Source: Streptomyces tanashiensis (GTDB lineage: Bacteria > Actinomycetota > Actinomycetes > Streptomycetales > Streptomycetaceae). From it: DNA of 64,000 nt. The position numbers were made by a program, and so were the translations under genes. The stretch is from contig NZ_BMRZ01000002.1 of the NCBI RefSeq assembly GCF_014648895.1, forward strand, positions 62,001 through 126,000, given 5' to 3'. Position 1 is the first letter of the stretch; each line of letters starts with the position of its first letter. The notes beneath the pieces were generated by a model that did not search any database, had not been told where the DNA came from, and saw only the letters and a program-made list of their open reading frames with translations. Positions 1 through 9,507 of the stretch are shown one piece after another.

Positions 1-281
1 ATCTCGCCTCAGCGATTGCCGCCTTCGGCCCGCCGGTGGTGGACGACCTCATCGCCCTCACCACCAATCCCGACCCGGACCTCCGAGCACTGGCCTGCCG
101 TGCTCTCGGCTCCACGGCCGACGACCGGGCCCTGCCAGTACTGGAACACCTCGCCGCCCACGACCTCGCAAGAACCACACTCGGCGGCCTCGTGGCAACC
201 GCCGCCAAGCAGGGACTGCGGACCGCGCACCGCATTCGCGCGCGCACCGCAGCGACTGAGCTCGACGCTCGTCTCGACTGA
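1..281 (+). CDS. HEAT-repeat protein, C-terminal end (partial)
   Basis: The reading frame is open from the left edge (first full codon at base 3) to a TGA at 279-281, so the gene starts outside the window. The visible residues carry a typical HEAT-like helix pair (DPDLRALACRALG, then ALPVLEHLAAHD) and end in a short charged tail. HEAT repeats are protein-interaction scaffolds. Two more HEAT-type genes (6914-8191, 49143-50348) and an LRV gene lie in the window. Function unknown. Confidence 0.6.
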   Translation, partial: LASAIAAFGPPVVDDLIALTTNPDPDLRALACRALGSTADDRALPVLEHLAAHDLARTTLGGLVATAAKQGLRTAHRIRARTAATELDARLD

Positions 282-345
282 CGTTCACTCTGAACCCCGA
301 CGGTCGACCTGACCGTTCAGCGGCGGGGCGTGAGACGGTGGGGAA

Positions 346-492
346 TTGTCCGACGTTTGGCATGGGGAACCCGCCGAAGCGGCCAACCGGGGACTGATCT
401 TTCACGACGATGCCGGGCACTGGGCGATGCTGGCGATCCACGGCGATCGGCACGAGGTCGCCGTGGATCGAGCTTGTTCATCCGTCACGTGA
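346..492 (+). CDS. Possible small ORF or gene fragment, unassigned
   Basis: A 48-residue frame starts at a TTG preceded by a GGTGGGG-like ribosome binding site and ends at TGA 490-492. The peptide (GLIFHDDAGHWAMLAIHGD near the middle) looks protein-like, with GC-biased third positions, but I recognise no family. It may be a remnant of a longer gene. The rest of the interval from 282 to 711 shows nothing else. Confidence 0.25.
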   Translation: MSDVWHGEPAEAANRGLIFHDDAGHWAMLAIHGDRHEVAVDRACSSVT

Positions 493-711
493 CTACCTGA
501 CCCTCGAATAGTCATTTCGTGCACACTTTCGAAAGTCCATCACTCTCTGTGATTGCTCCCCAAGATCTGTGCCAGAACCGCATTACGAGAGCGCCTGTAG
601 CTCTGGAGCGAGAGCGCTCTCTTCCACGGGAGAGTGATGCCGCCGAGTTTGAGAGCATCTGGATGCTTGCTTCGGGATCATGGTTGTGCCCTGTACAACG
701 AGGGGGCCCAG

Positions 712-1066
712 GTGCTGCCGAAGTCCGAGGTCGATCTGTACGCGGCGATCCGCCGTGACTCGCTTCAGGGCCTGTCGAGCCGTGCCCTTCAGCAGAAGTA
801 CGACGTCGGGTTCCTGACGGTGCAGAAGGCGCTGTCGCCGGCCTGACACGAGCCGCGGAGGCCGCTTCCGCCGAGGGCGACCCGGCTGGATCCGTTCAAG
901 CCGGTGATCGACGAGATGCTCCGAGCGGACCTGGACGCGCGGCGCAAACAGCGCCACATGGTGAAGCGGATCTTCGAGCGGCTTCGCGTCGGCCGGGCAG
1001 GAGGCGATCTTCGAGGGCCACGTCCACGCTCTCAACGAGGAACACCTGGCCCCTCAGCTCTCCATG
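712..1066 (+). pseudogene. istA: IS21-family IstA transposase remnant
   Basis: A GTG at 712 opens a frame resembling the N-terminus of IS21 transposases (LPKSEVDLYAAIRRD, then GLSSRALQQKY). The frame hits a TGA at 844-846 and continues in the same frame as RLDPFKPVIDEMLRADLDAR and KQRHMVKRIFERL. This suggests that a sense codon, probably Trp, mutated to a stop. From 989 a different frame reads SAGQEAIFEGHVHALNE, which in intact proteins belongs to the later DDE region, so an internal stretch has been deleted. No IstB is visible. Confidence 0.7.
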
Positions 1067-1199
1067 AGACGCCGACGCCACCACCCGCACGCACCCCACG
1101 GGCGTGCCGGCGTGAGGTGAGGGCTGAGGGGAACAGTCCGGCGGTCGAATTCGGCATCGAGCCCGGCGACGAGCCTGCCTAGGTCCGCCCGAGCACCCT

Positions 1200-1580
1200 G
1201 GGGAAGCCACAGCAACACGTCCTCCAGGCGGTCTCTCGCCACCAGAGGATCACAGCACTCGCAGGCCATCACCGGATCCGGCAGCACGCGCCCTGGCTGT
1301 TCCAGATACCACTGGCACTCGGCCCGGGGCAGCGACTACAGCCCCCGGCCACAGCCTGTCCTCTTCCAACTTCCGGATCGCTACACGAGTCGCGGCAGAC
1401 ACACCGCCGATCCGGCGAACCGGGACACCTCTTCTGGGCCGCCAACGCTTCGCGCGCAGCCCCTTCGGCGCCTACGCGGCATCGGCCTTTCGGATCAACA
1501 TCCCGCCATCCTGCCACGGGCCGACCGCCTCCACACGTGATCGCCGAGAGCGCGCACCACTTCAGCTGCTCTCACGTCTC
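1200..1580. other. No gene seen
   Basis: Short frames exist on both strands but none shows a recognisable motif, a ribosome binding site or consistent codon bias. Probably decayed sequence between the IS21 and IS5 remnants. Confidence 0.4.
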
Positions 1581-1589
1581 ACCGACACT

Positions 1590-1925
1590 CACGCGTTCTC
1601 CGGACGTCGAGTGATGCCAGAACCCACCGACGAACGCTCTCGCTTGAGACCTCTGTAGCCACACGCGGTCTCCCCGGCCCGGGTCTGGGCACTCGGATCT
1701 TCTCCATCACGGCTCGAACTGTGTACAGTCCGCCCGCCGGCCTGGGGTGACGATCAGACACAACGGGCGTCAGCGGCCGTCCGCGCTCAGGTGGAGTTTG
1801 GTGGTGAACCCGCCGCGCGAGCGACCCAGGCCCTCACCTCCACCAGGCGGGCGACCGACTCCGCCACGACGTCTCGTGCTGGTGTTTTACCGCTGCGTCC
1901 CCTTTTGATTTCGCTGCCTCGGTGG
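1590..1925 (-). pseudogene. IS5-family transposase remnant
   Basis: Read on the minus strand, the sequence shows the DDE-region signature of Streptomyces IS5-type transposases: AVKHQHETS (normally VRAHQHAAG), then EGLGRSRGGFTTKLHLSADG, RPLCLIVTPGRRADCTQFEP and EKIRVPRPGPGRPRV. These lie in different frames and are broken by TGA codons, so the element is dead. It runs toward the 3' side of the flavoenzyme gene. Confidence 0.75.
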
Positions 1926-2048
1926 CACCGTCCCCGCGCCCGTGCCTTCTCCGAGGACACGACAGGCCTCGCGGGGCCGGGCAGCGCACACCGAGCTTGC
2001 GGCGGTGGTGGTTCGAGGTGCCGCTGGGTGGCGGGGCCTCGTGTCGGT

Positions 2049-3644
2049 TCACAGAGCCTGTGGGAAGTCGAACGTCCTGTCCGGGTCGTAGCGCCTCTTC
2101 AGCTCGGCCAGTCGGTGAGCGGCCGAGCCGTAGTACGCGGAGCGCCAGTTGCTCAGATTGGCGTCCGTGTAGTTCTGGTATGCCGCACCCGAGGCGTGCC
2201 GGCGCATCGCGGTGTGTGTGCCCTCCAGCCAGGCCGTCGCCGGCCCGGCGGTGCGACCGGCGGGCCAGGATGCGGTGTACTGCGCCAGGAAGCGTGAGTT
2301 GCGGTGTACGAAGGCGGTCGCCTGAGGGGAGACGCGGTTGACCGCGCCGCCCAGGGCGGTGAGCGCGATGGAGACGGCGCCGCTGTTGCTGCTGCGTCCG
2401 TGGCGTTCGACCTGGGCGAGCAGTGATTGGATGCCGGCCGTGCTCAGTGAACGGTTGAAGAAGTCCGAGCGTGCCGCGTACGTCTCGCGCTGCAGTACGC
2501 CGGTGGGCTGCCGCCCTGGGGTTGTGCCGGGCAGGTGGCACTGGGTGGTGGTCTTCGTCGCGCAGCCCGCGTACATGCGCATGGTGTCGAGGTAGCCGCG
2601 GCGGCGCATGGTGATGCGGGAGGCGGCGCCGGGGCCGCCGGCACGGTTGGCCAGTCGGTCGACGGCGTTCTGCAAGGCGCCGTACGTGCCGAGCGAGAAG
2701 CAGCTGATGGAGACGGTGGGCGTCCGGCCGGCGACGGCGGACAGGTGCAGTGCCGACCAGATCTCGTCGGGCTGGGCGGGGCCCCACTCCTGCCAGGAGC
2801 GCAGTGCGGCGGCGGCCTTGGACCAGGGCCAGGTCATGTGCGCGGTGACGCCGTCGGCGGCCCTGTGGGTGCGGAACCGCAGTTCGGTGACGACGCCGAA
2901 GTTTCCGTTTCCCGCGCCGCGCAAGGCCCAGAACAGGTCGCGCTCCCGGTCCTTGGACACCTCCAGGGTCCTGCCGTCGGCGGTGACGATGCGGGCGCCG
3001 GTGAGGTTGTCGCAGGTGAGCCCGTAGGCGCGCGAGACCACGCCGTGACCGCCCCCGAGCGTCAGGCCGGAGATGCCGACCGTGGGACAGGAACCGCCAG
3101 GGATGGTGACGCCTCGTGCGCCGAGCTGGGTGTAGACGTCGATGAGCTTGGCACCGGCCCCGATGACGGCACTGCCGGAGCCGCTGCGAACGGATTTCAG
3201 AGCGGAGACGTCGATGACCAGGCGTCCGTTGCCGCTGGACCAACCGGCGTAGGAGTGCCCGCCGTTGCGGATGGCGACGGGGGTACCGTGGCGGCGTGCG
3301 AAGGCCAGGCACTCGGCGATGTCCGCGGTGTGGGACACGTAGGCGACGGCGGCGGGGCGCAGACCGTCGAAGCGGGTGTTGTACAGCTGGCGGGCGGTGG
3401 CGTAGTCGGCGTCCCCCGGACGTATCAGACCGCCCTGAAGGCCCCTGTCGAGCGCGGACCAGTCAGCGGCGCGCGGCGCGACCGGACGTCCGCCGGCCGC
3501 GGCGGATGCGGGGCCCGGGGGTCGTTGCCCGGCGGTGACAGGGGCGGGACCGCTGCCGGGCGCGGCCCTCACCCCGGTGCTGCTCGCCCAGGCGACGGCC
3601 GCCGCGGAGCCGGTGCCCGCGGCGAGCAGGGTGCGCCGGTTCAT
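2049..3644 (-). CDS. Secreted FAD-linked oxidoreductase, berberine bridge enzyme-like
   Basis: The 531-residue product is a vanillyl-alcohol-oxidase-fold flavoprotein that should oxidise an alcohol, sugar or secondary metabolite and pass electrons to oxygen. The N-terminus has a twin-arginine signal (MNRRTLLAAG plus an Ala-rich hydrophobic stretch), so export by Tat is expected. The FAD domain contains GGHSYAG (His130) and GSCPTVG (Cys186), the two residues that bind FAD covalently in bicovalent members, followed by GLTLGGGHG. The C-terminus has the BBE-type NYTD stretch and ends RRYDPDRTFDFPQ. ATG 3644 is preceded by GGAGG. Substrate unknown. It stands alone, flanked by debris. Confidence 0.9.
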   Translation of the reverse strand: MNRRTLLAAGTGSAAAVAWASSTGVRAAPGSGPAPVTAGQRPPGPASAAAGGRPVAPRAADWSALDRGLQGGLIRPGDADYATARQLYNTRFDGLRPAAVAYVSHTADIAECLAFARRHGTPVAIRNGGHSYAGWSSGNGRLVIDVSALKSVRSGSGSAVIGAGAKLIDVYTQLGARGVTIPGGSCPTVGISGLTLGGGHGVVSRAYGLTCDNLTGARIVTADGRTLEVSKDRERDLFWALRGAGNGNFGVVTELRFRTHRAADGVTAHMTWPWSKAAAALRSWQEWGPAQPDEIWSALHLSAVAGRTPTVSISCFSLGTYGALQNAVDRLANRAGGPGAASRITMRRRGYLDTMRMYAGCATKTTTQCHLPGTTPGRQPTGVLQRETYAARSDFFNRSLSTAGIQSLLAQVERHGRSSNSGAVSIALTALGGAVNRVSPQATAFVHRNSRFLAQYTASWPAGRTAGPATAWLEGTHTAMRRHASGAAYQNYTDANLSNWRSAYYGSAAHRLAELKRRYDPDRTFDFPQAL

Positions 3645-4363
3645 GGCGGCCTCCGTTCACGATGCTCTGCTGTCGCTCAGACAGAGTGCGAAAGGGGCGT
3701 GGTGGTTCCGCGAGGCGGGCATGTGTGCTCCGGGGGGTTCGCCCGCAACCTGACCGTGCTGTGTCGTGGACCGCGCCGGTGCTCGTGGCAGCGAGGAACC
3801 CGGTCGCGGTCGAGGCGGGCGAGCCGGGGCGCGGGGAAGCAGATCTGGTTGTCGTGACGGACATGGGACAGCCGGGACCGTCCTGCACGGGGCGGGGAAG
3901 CTGACCGGCTCGGGGATGCGGCAGCGGGTGTAGTTACGGTGATGACCGCCGTTCAGACATCGATGAGGCCGTCTCCGCGTCAATCCGAGAAGCGCTTGTC
4001 CGGCGCGATCAGGCGCTCGGAGTCTTCTGGAAAGCGGCAGCCCAGGCGCTCGGGTTCAAGCAAGGAGATCGACCGAGCCCGGCGTAGTGCCCTCTCGCCT
4101 CAGCCCGGCGTCGCCGCCACGATGGTCGCGGCCGGCCCGTCGGGTCGTCGTCCGCCCAGAGAACAAGGAATGCCGCTCCCTCCGGTTCAGGCGGAAGGGG
4201 GCGGCTTCGCCGTACCCGGGGTCAGTCCGGCGGGAGTGTCTGGTGTGCGGCAACGATCGCGTCGATCCGGCGCGCGAGGTCGAAGTCTGCTTCGGTCGGC
4301 CGGAATCCGGCGGCCTCGCGGCGGCTGCCTTCTGGCGGGGCACCACTCAAGAGACAGTGCTCC
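3645..4363. other. Intergenic stretch with two possible gene scraps
   Basis: Two short stretches look coding but are too short to assign. On the plus strand (about 3938-4087) a frame ends with REALVRRDQALGVFWKAAAQ and stops at TAG 4085-4087. On the minus strand (4222-4330) a frame reads GFRPTEADFDLARRIDAIV and stops at 4222. Neither has a clear start. The interval next to 3645 should hold the promoter of the flavoenzyme gene, but no boxes stand out. Confidence 0.25.
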
Positions 4364-4788
4364 GTGCCCGCGACCCCCACCTCATCGGCTAAGCCATGGA
4401 ACGGCCTGGTCGCCGGCGGGCACAACCATGCCGTCGCGGTCACTCGAATCAGTGCGGGGACGGCCATGATCGCCTTCGACCTGTCGCCCAGCCCACTCGA
4501 TGCGGACGACTCACTGCAGTGGGAGCACAGCGCCGGATTCGACCACACCTCCACCACTGGAGTCACCCACCTTGCCGTCGGCATGGGGCCCGACGAAGAG
4601 GACGACGACGTGGAGGCCTACGAGATCGACCTCGCCTTCGACGGCCCGGGCGGCTACCGCATGCGCCTCCACGCCCGAGGCCGGGAGCTCTGCCCCGACG
4701 GTGTCGGGACGAGGACGAGCCCGTCGCCGAGCACTCTCTGCTGCAGGTATGGCCAGCAGGCGGCGGAGCAGCGCCTCCTGCACTGTGA
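4364..4788 (+). pseudogene. Frameshifted conserved hypothetical protein
   Basis: The frame from 4364 reads well through HNHAVAVTRISAGTAMIAFD and YEIDLAFDGPGGYRMRLHAR, then turns to nonsense near 4695. The next frame continues with RDEDEPVAEHSLLQVWPA and stops at TGA 4786-4788. Joined, the two parts resemble a small actinobacterial protein family of unknown function whose members end in an HARGR...EEYL...WPA pattern. One indel around 4690-4705 explains it. A sequencing error cannot be excluded. Confidence 0.55.
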
Positions 4789-5017
4789 CAGGCGCGGCCG
4801 CCGCCCGAGCGGTATCTCTGGTGCTGCGAGGCGCGGACTGAGAAGTCGCCGGGGACTTGTCGCCGCTGGTCAAGGCCCATGCGGGTCACACCCGTAGTGG
4901 TGCGACCGCCACACCCCGGTGGCCGGCCCCTCGTCAAGGGGCGTCAAGGAGAGAACCGGGGGTGCCATCCGCCACCCGCTCTGCGGCGTGTCACCGATGC
5001 CCCGTAGGCTCCCGCCC

Positions 5018-6835
5018 ATGAACGACTCGGAGCCCGGCAGACGGGTGATCGACGGTCGCTTCGAGCTCCAGGCGCGGCTCGGCGGCGGCGGGATGGGCAC
5101 GGTGTGGCGTGCGAGGGACATCGTGCTCGACCGGGCCGTCGCCCTCAAGGAGGTGCGCCCACCCGACCCGGGGCTCGCCGAGTACGACCCGCAGGCGGCT
5201 CGCATGCTGCGCGACCGTGTGCTGCGCGAGGCACAGGCGCTCGCTCGGGTCGAGCACCCTGGTGTCGTGACCATCCACCACATCGTGGACGCCGGCGAAG
5301 ACACCTACCCCTGGCTCGTCATGGAACTGGTGACCGGCGGCTCGCTCGCGGACCGGTTGGCGATCGGGCCCATGGAACCCCTCCCCGCGGCCAGACTCGG
5401 ACGCGAACTGCTCGCCGCGCTGCGGGCCGCGCACGACGCCGGCATCCAGCACCGGGACGTGAAGCCGGCCAACGTGCTGCTGCGGCCCGACGGCCGTCCC
5501 GTGCTCACCGACTTCGGCATCGCCGCCATCCGGGAATCGACCGCACTGACCGCCACCGGCTCCATCATCGGAACCCCCGACTACATGGCACCTGAGCGCA
5601 TCTCCGGCGACGAGGGCGGCCCCGCGTCCGACCTGTGGTCGCTCGCGATGCTGCTGTACGTCGCCGTGGAAGGCGCGCACCCGCTGCAACGGGGATCCAC
5701 GCTGGCCACACTGGCAGCAGTCCTCAGCGAGCCACTGCCGCCGCCGCGCCGGGCAGGAGCGCTCACCACAGCGCTGTCCGCCGTCCTGGTCAAGGAGCCT
5801 ACGGCGCGGCCCGACGCCGCCGCTCTGGACGCACTCCTGGCCGCAGCCGCCCAAGGCGCGCCCCCCGGCACCGTCCCGGACTCCGCCACGTCCACCTCCT
5901 ACCACCTCCTGCCGCCCGCGACGGCCACCGCACCTGCGCCGGCGACCCCGCCCGCGACCGGCTTCGGCCCGGCGACAGCGTGGCCGCCCGGAGGGACGGC
6001 ACACCCCTCCGTCAGGCCGACGTCCTATCCGGCCGGCCCCACCTCCCACCCCACACCGGGCCCGACCCCGTGGGACAGCGTGCCGCCGATCGCTCCGCAC
6101 GGGTCGCACGGGTCGCACGGGTCGCACGAGCCTGGGGACGCCGAACGGGCCCGGCGTCGTGCCCGCGCACTCGCCGTCGGCTCCGCCGTCGCCGCGACGG
6201 TGCTGGCAGGCCTCCTCGCGTGGAATCTCATCCCCGGTCTCGGCGGCTCCGAGAACCAGGGCGCCCACTCCCCCGGCCCGACCACGTCCGGCGCCCGCAC
6301 TCCCGCCCCCAGCGCCTCCAACGCGGCAGACGTGCCTGCGAACACGGGCGACGGCCATGGGAAGCCGGCCGTGCGCAACCTGCTGACCCCGGACGGCATC
6401 CGCACGGCGCTCAAGGCGCTGAAAGAGGCCACGGGCACGAACCAGGTGTGCGACCTCACCGTCTACCCCGAACACGTCTCGGCCCAGGTCATGGTCAAGG
6501 GCAGCAAGAGCCGCTACGACAACTGGACCTACCGCCCCGAAACCGGCCCCGAAAAGGGCATCACCAGCGGCAGCGTCGGCCCCATGGACAGCCCCTTCAG
6601 CATGGACGAGTTCAACTGGGACGCCCTCCCCGCCCTGCTGAAACGAGCAGACAGAGAACTGAACGTCAAAGACATCGCGACGCGGTACCTGCTCGTCACA
6701 GGCGACGACCCGACCTTCGGCGACCCCAAACACATGTCGATCTACGTCTCGAACACCTACAACCAGAGCGGCCGCATCGAAACCGACCCCACCGGCAAAA
6801 TCACCAAAATCATGCCCAACGACACAAAAGACTGA
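5018..6835 (+). CDS. Transmembrane Ser/Thr protein kinase (PknB-like) with extracellular sensor domain
   Basis: The 605-residue product has a complete Hanks-type kinase domain at about residues 10-280: Gly-rich loop (LGGGGMGTVW), ATP lysine (VALKEV), catalytic loop (HRDVKPANVLL), DFG (TDFGIAA), and activation segment ending GTPDYMAPE. A Pro/Thr/Ala-rich juxtamembrane stretch follows, then one membrane segment near residues 385-410 and a roughly 180-residue outside domain I cannot assign. The juxtamembrane part includes three tandem Gly-Ser-His units near 6100-6130. The start is ATG 5018; the frame is open further upstream but lacks a ribosome binding site there. Phosphorylation targets are unknown, and no phosphatase or FHA gene is adjacent. 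Confidence 0.88.
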   Translation: MNDSEPGRRVIDGRFELQARLGGGGMGTVWRARDIVLDRAVALKEVRPPDPGLAEYDPQAARMLRDRVLREAQALARVEHPGVVTIHHIVDAGEDTYPWLVMELVTGGSLADRLAIGPMEPLPAARLGRELLAALRAAHDAGIQHRDVKPANVLLRPDGRPVLTDFGIAAIRESTALTATGSIIGTPDYMAPERISGDEGGPASDLWSLAMLLYVAVEGAHPLQRGSTLATLAAVLSEPLPPPRRAGALTTALSAVLVKEPTARPDAAALDALLAAAAQGAPPGTVPDSATSTSYHLLPPATATAPAPATPPATGFGPATAWPPGGTAHPSVRPTSYPAGPTSHPTPGPTPWDSVPPIAPHGSHGSHGSHEPGDAERARRRARALAVGSAVAATVLAGLLAWNLIPGLGGSENQGAHSPGPTTSGARTPAPSASNAADVPANTGDGHGKPAVRNLLTPDGIRTALKALKEATGTNQVCDLTVYPEHVSAQVMVKGSKSRYDNWTYRPETGPEKGITSGSVGPMDSPFSMDEFNWDALPALLKRADRELNVKDIATRYLLVTGDDPTFGDPKHMSIYVSNTYNQSGRIETDPTGKITKIMPNDTKD

Positions 6836-6913
6836 CCCTGCCCCGACGAGCCCGCGGGTGACAGCCGACCGGCACCTCCAGCGGGTCAGCGGCGGGTTCG
6901 CTGAGGACGCTCC

Positions 6914-8191
6914 TTGAGTCTGACCACGAGACTTGTCAGTGGCAGGGGCGTTGCTTTCCGTGTGACGACACAGGATGAGCACCCAGTCTCCGGTCAGACC
7001 GTGGGTGGCCGACTGCCTGATCCGCGTTCCGTGATCGAGTGCACGGACTGGGCCGCGCTGGAGCATGCTTACGGGCAGGCGCATGACACACCGCATCGTC
7101 TGCTCCAGCTCCTGGATGACGACCCGGAAGTCCAAGCGGAAGCACTGGGGCTTCTAGACATGTCCGTTCTGCATCAGGAGTCCTTGTACAGCGCGACGGC
7201 GCCGGCTGCGCTGTACGTAGCTGCGGTGTTGAACGACCCCCGCACTCTGGCCTGCCACGAGGACCACTCGACCCGGGGTGACCGAGCTCGGCCACTGCGC
7301 GCGTCCTTGCTTGAATGGCTCGGCCAGATCGCGGATTCGGCCGCCTACGGCGAGACGACCGACGATGAGGACGGCAACGATCCGGGCGTCACGGGTACGG
7401 TCCGTGCGGTCCGTGCGGTCCGTGCGGTCCGTGCGGTCCGTGCGGTCCGCGGCACGATCCACGACGCCGTCTGCGCTCACCTCCTGGACCCGGATCCCAC
7501 CGTCCGAGAGGCAGCCCTCAACGCCACCACCGCGCTCCTGCGCTCTCCCGAGCCGGCCGGTCGAATCTCGGCAACCACCCAGATCCTCCGACAGCTGCCC
7601 GCCGAGAGCACCGACCGCCGCGAACGCGCCACCACCATTTTGACCATCGGCGCCTGGGGTGAGGACACCACCTCTTGGCTCACCGACCCCGACCCCGCCA
7701 TCCGTGCCTGCGCCGCCCTCTCACCGGGATGCGCAGGCAACACCGAGGCGACGCGGACGATCCTCCGTGCTCTGCTCGACCCTGCGGCCATCGACTCCTG
7801 GTTCCTCGAACCCACCCGTGCCGACCCCTGGGCCGGGAACCCGCTGCCGTACGTCGAAGGCCGCCTGCGACATGCCCTCCTTGCCGTAGCCATCGAACGT
7901 GCTGACGACTTCGACGAACTCCTGCCAGCCGCTATGGCCTCCATACCGTTCTGCAGCAACCTCACCATCGCCGAAGACTGGGGACCTCTGCTCGCCGCGG
8001 CCTTCCCTTCCGGCTATGACCAGGGTGCCGAGCTGACTCCGGCCCAGCACTGCTATCTGGAAGCGCTCGCCGACCGTGACGTGTGCTGGCGATACACCCA
8101 CCACATCACGTCGTGGTTCGACGACGTCGGCCTTCCCGCAGACCGGAATGCCGTCAGGGCACTCCTGGGCCGGCCGCAACCACACCAGTAG
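6914..8191 (+). CDS. HEAT-repeat protein with an in-frame minisatellite
   Basis: A protein of up to 425 residues built from helical repeats (DDDPEVQAEALGLL, DPDPTVREAALNATTALL, LTDPDPAIRACAALS), resembling a common Streptomyces family that scores neighbours or damage by unknown means. The frame opens at TTG 6914 with GAGGA upstream; GTG 6962 or GTG 7031 are alternative starts. Family members usually begin close to the ECTDWAALEHAYG motif. A Val-Arg-Ala tripeptide repeat lies in the linker between the first and second repeat blocks. There is no signal peptide, so it should be cytoplasmic. It lies 78 bases after the kinase gene, same strand, so it might be co-transcribed. Confidence 0.75.
   Translation: MSLTTRLVSGRGVAFRVTTQDEHPVSGQTVGGRLPDPRSVIECTDWAALEHAYGQAHDTPHRLLQLLDDDPEVQAEALGLLDMSVLHQESLYSATAPAALYVAAVLNDPRTLACHEDHSTRGDRARPLRASLLEWLGQIADSAAYGETTDDEDGNDPGVTGTVRAVRAVRAVRAVRAVRGTIHDAVCAHLLDPDPTVREAALNATTALLRSPEPAGRISATTQILRQLPAESTDRRERATTILTIGAWGEDTTSWLTDPDPAIRACAALSPGCAGNTEATRTILRALLDPAAIDSWFLEPTRADPWAGNPLPYVEGRLRHALLAVAIERADDFDELLPAAMASIPFCSNLTIAEDWGPLLAAAFPSGYDQGAELTPAQHCYLEALADRDVCWRYTHHITSWFDDVGLPADRNAVRALLGRPQPHQ
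7399..7452 (+). repeat. 9-bp coding minisatellite (GGTCCGTGC x5 plus one variant)
   Basis: Five perfect tandem copies of GGTCCGTGC (7399-7443) and a sixth diverged copy encode alternating Val, Arg and Ala residues inside the HEAT gene. The unit length is a multiple of three, so copy-number change would not break the frame. Confidence 0.9.
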
Positions 8192-8267
8192 GGATCCCGT
8201 CTCCGACACCGCCATCACCAGGGCCTGGAAGGAATACCGGGCGATTCACATGACGCCCTCCGCCGGC

Positions 8268-8480
8268 TGAGCAGACGCTGTGGAGCCCGGCGCGCCGCGA
8301 GGCGTACGCGAACAACCAGGACAGCCCCCGACAACCTCATCGCCGTCACAGCGGCTTCGAATCGGTCCAAGGCCGACAAGGACCCGGCCGAGTGGCTGCC
8401 CTCGGACACCTCCCACCACTGCACCTACGCCGCGACCCGGGCCGCACGAAACTGCGCTGGGACCTCGCCGCCGGCCCGGG
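8268..8480 (+). pseudogene. HNH endonuclease family remnant
   Basis: Three frame pieces line up with the C-terminal part of secreted HNH nucleases of the DUF1524/GmrSD type: LWSPARREAYANNQDSP, then DNLIAVTAASNRSKADKDP with AEWLPSDTSHHCTY, then TKLRWDLAAGPG. The frames change at the run of C near 8330 and again near 8435. The upstream part with the HNH catalytic core is missing, so this is a dead fragment. The rest of 8192-8582 shows no gene. Confidence 0.6.
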
Positions 8481-8582
8481 ACCCGGGCCTTGAACCCATG
8501 TCCGTTCCCGGGACATTCTTCGTGTCGGCCGTCTCCACGGCCCCGGGCGGTCTCGCCGCACCGGCTGAAGGAGACCGAACAG

Positions 8583-9482
8583 ATGGGAGAGGTCCGCGTG
8601 ACGACGCGTACTGCACAGGAACTCGCCGTCCCCGTGCGAGGAGGCGACCTCGCCGTGACCCGCTGGCCGGGCGAAGGGCCCGCGGTCATCGCCCTGCACG
8701 GCATCACCGGCAACAGCCTGTCCTTCGGCGCCGTCGCCGAACACCTCGGCGACATCGATCTGTACGCCCCCGACCTGCGCGGCCGGGCCCACAGCGCCGC
8801 TCTGCCCGCCCCCTACGGCATCCCCGCCCACGTCGAGGACGTCCTCGCCGTCCTCGACCACCTGGACCTGCGTCAGGCACTGCTCCTCGGCCACTCCCTG
8901 GGCGCCTTCACCACCGCCGTGGCCGCCGCCCGGCACCCGGACCGCTTCCCGCGCGTCGTCCTCGTCGACGGCGGCCTCGGATTCCCCATCCCGGGCGGCG
9001 CGGACACCGACGAGGTCATCGAGTCCGTCATCGGCCCGGCCATGCGCCGGCTCAGGACGACCTTCCCGGACCGCGACGCCTACCGCGCGCTCTTCCGTGA
9101 ACACCCCGCCTTCACCGCCCACTGGGGCCCGCACATCCAGGCATACGTGGACCGCGACCTGACCGGCGAGCCCCCCGAGATACGCAGCAGCTGCGTCCTG
9201 GACGCGATCCGCGCCGACGGCGCAGGCCCCATCGGCGACCCCGAAACGCTGGCCGCCATCCACCAGCCGCAGGTACGCGGCACCATGCTCTGGGCGCAGC
9301 GAGGAGTGATGAACGAACCCCAGGGACTCTACGACGAGGAGCGTCTGGCCACAGCCGACCTCTCCCCGGACCGGATCACCACCCGCCGGATCGACGACAC
9401 CAACCACTACACCATCCTGTTCGCAACCAACGCGACGGCAGCCATCACGGAGACGGTGCACGCGGAGCTGAAGCAGATGTAG
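8583..9482 (+). CDS. Alpha/beta hydrolase
   Basis: A 299-residue alpha/beta-fold hydrolase, cytoplasmic (no signal peptide). Visible elements: HGITGN oxyanion-hole loop near residue 40, nucleophile elbow GHSLG (Ser105), and a C-terminal DDTNHYTIL providing the likely catalytic His275. The acid residue is probably in the segment just before it but cannot be fixed by eye. ATG 8583 follows AAGGAGACC at good spacing; GTG 8598 is an alternative. Length is usual for esterase, lipase or haloperoxidase-like members. Substrate unknown. A hairpin follows the stop. Confidence 0.85.
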   Translation: MGEVRVTTRTAQELAVPVRGGDLAVTRWPGEGPAVIALHGITGNSLSFGAVAEHLGDIDLYAPDLRGRAHSAALPAPYGIPAHVEDVLAVLDHLDLRQALLLGHSLGAFTTAVAAARHPDRFPRVVLVDGGLGFPIPGGADTDEVIESVIGPAMRRLRTTFPDRDAYRALFREHPAFTAHWGPHIQAYVDRDLTGEPPEIRSSCVLDAIRADGAGPIGDPETLAAIHQPQVRGTMLWAQRGVMNEPQGLYDEERLATADLSPDRITTRRIDDTNHYTILFATNATAAITETVHAELKQM

Positions 9483-9507
9483 CACCGGACCCTACGCGTG
9501 ACACAAC

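Noticed and set aside
1834..3312. 492-codon minus-strand frame with Arg/His-rich product
   Set aside because: It overlaps the flavoenz gene in another frame; only its last 20 codons belong to something real, the IS5 remnant.
4991..7135. 714-codon minus-strand open frame
   Set aside because: It lies antisense to the kinase gene, is Gly/Val/Arg-rich without motifs, and is explained by GC-rich third positions of the real gene.
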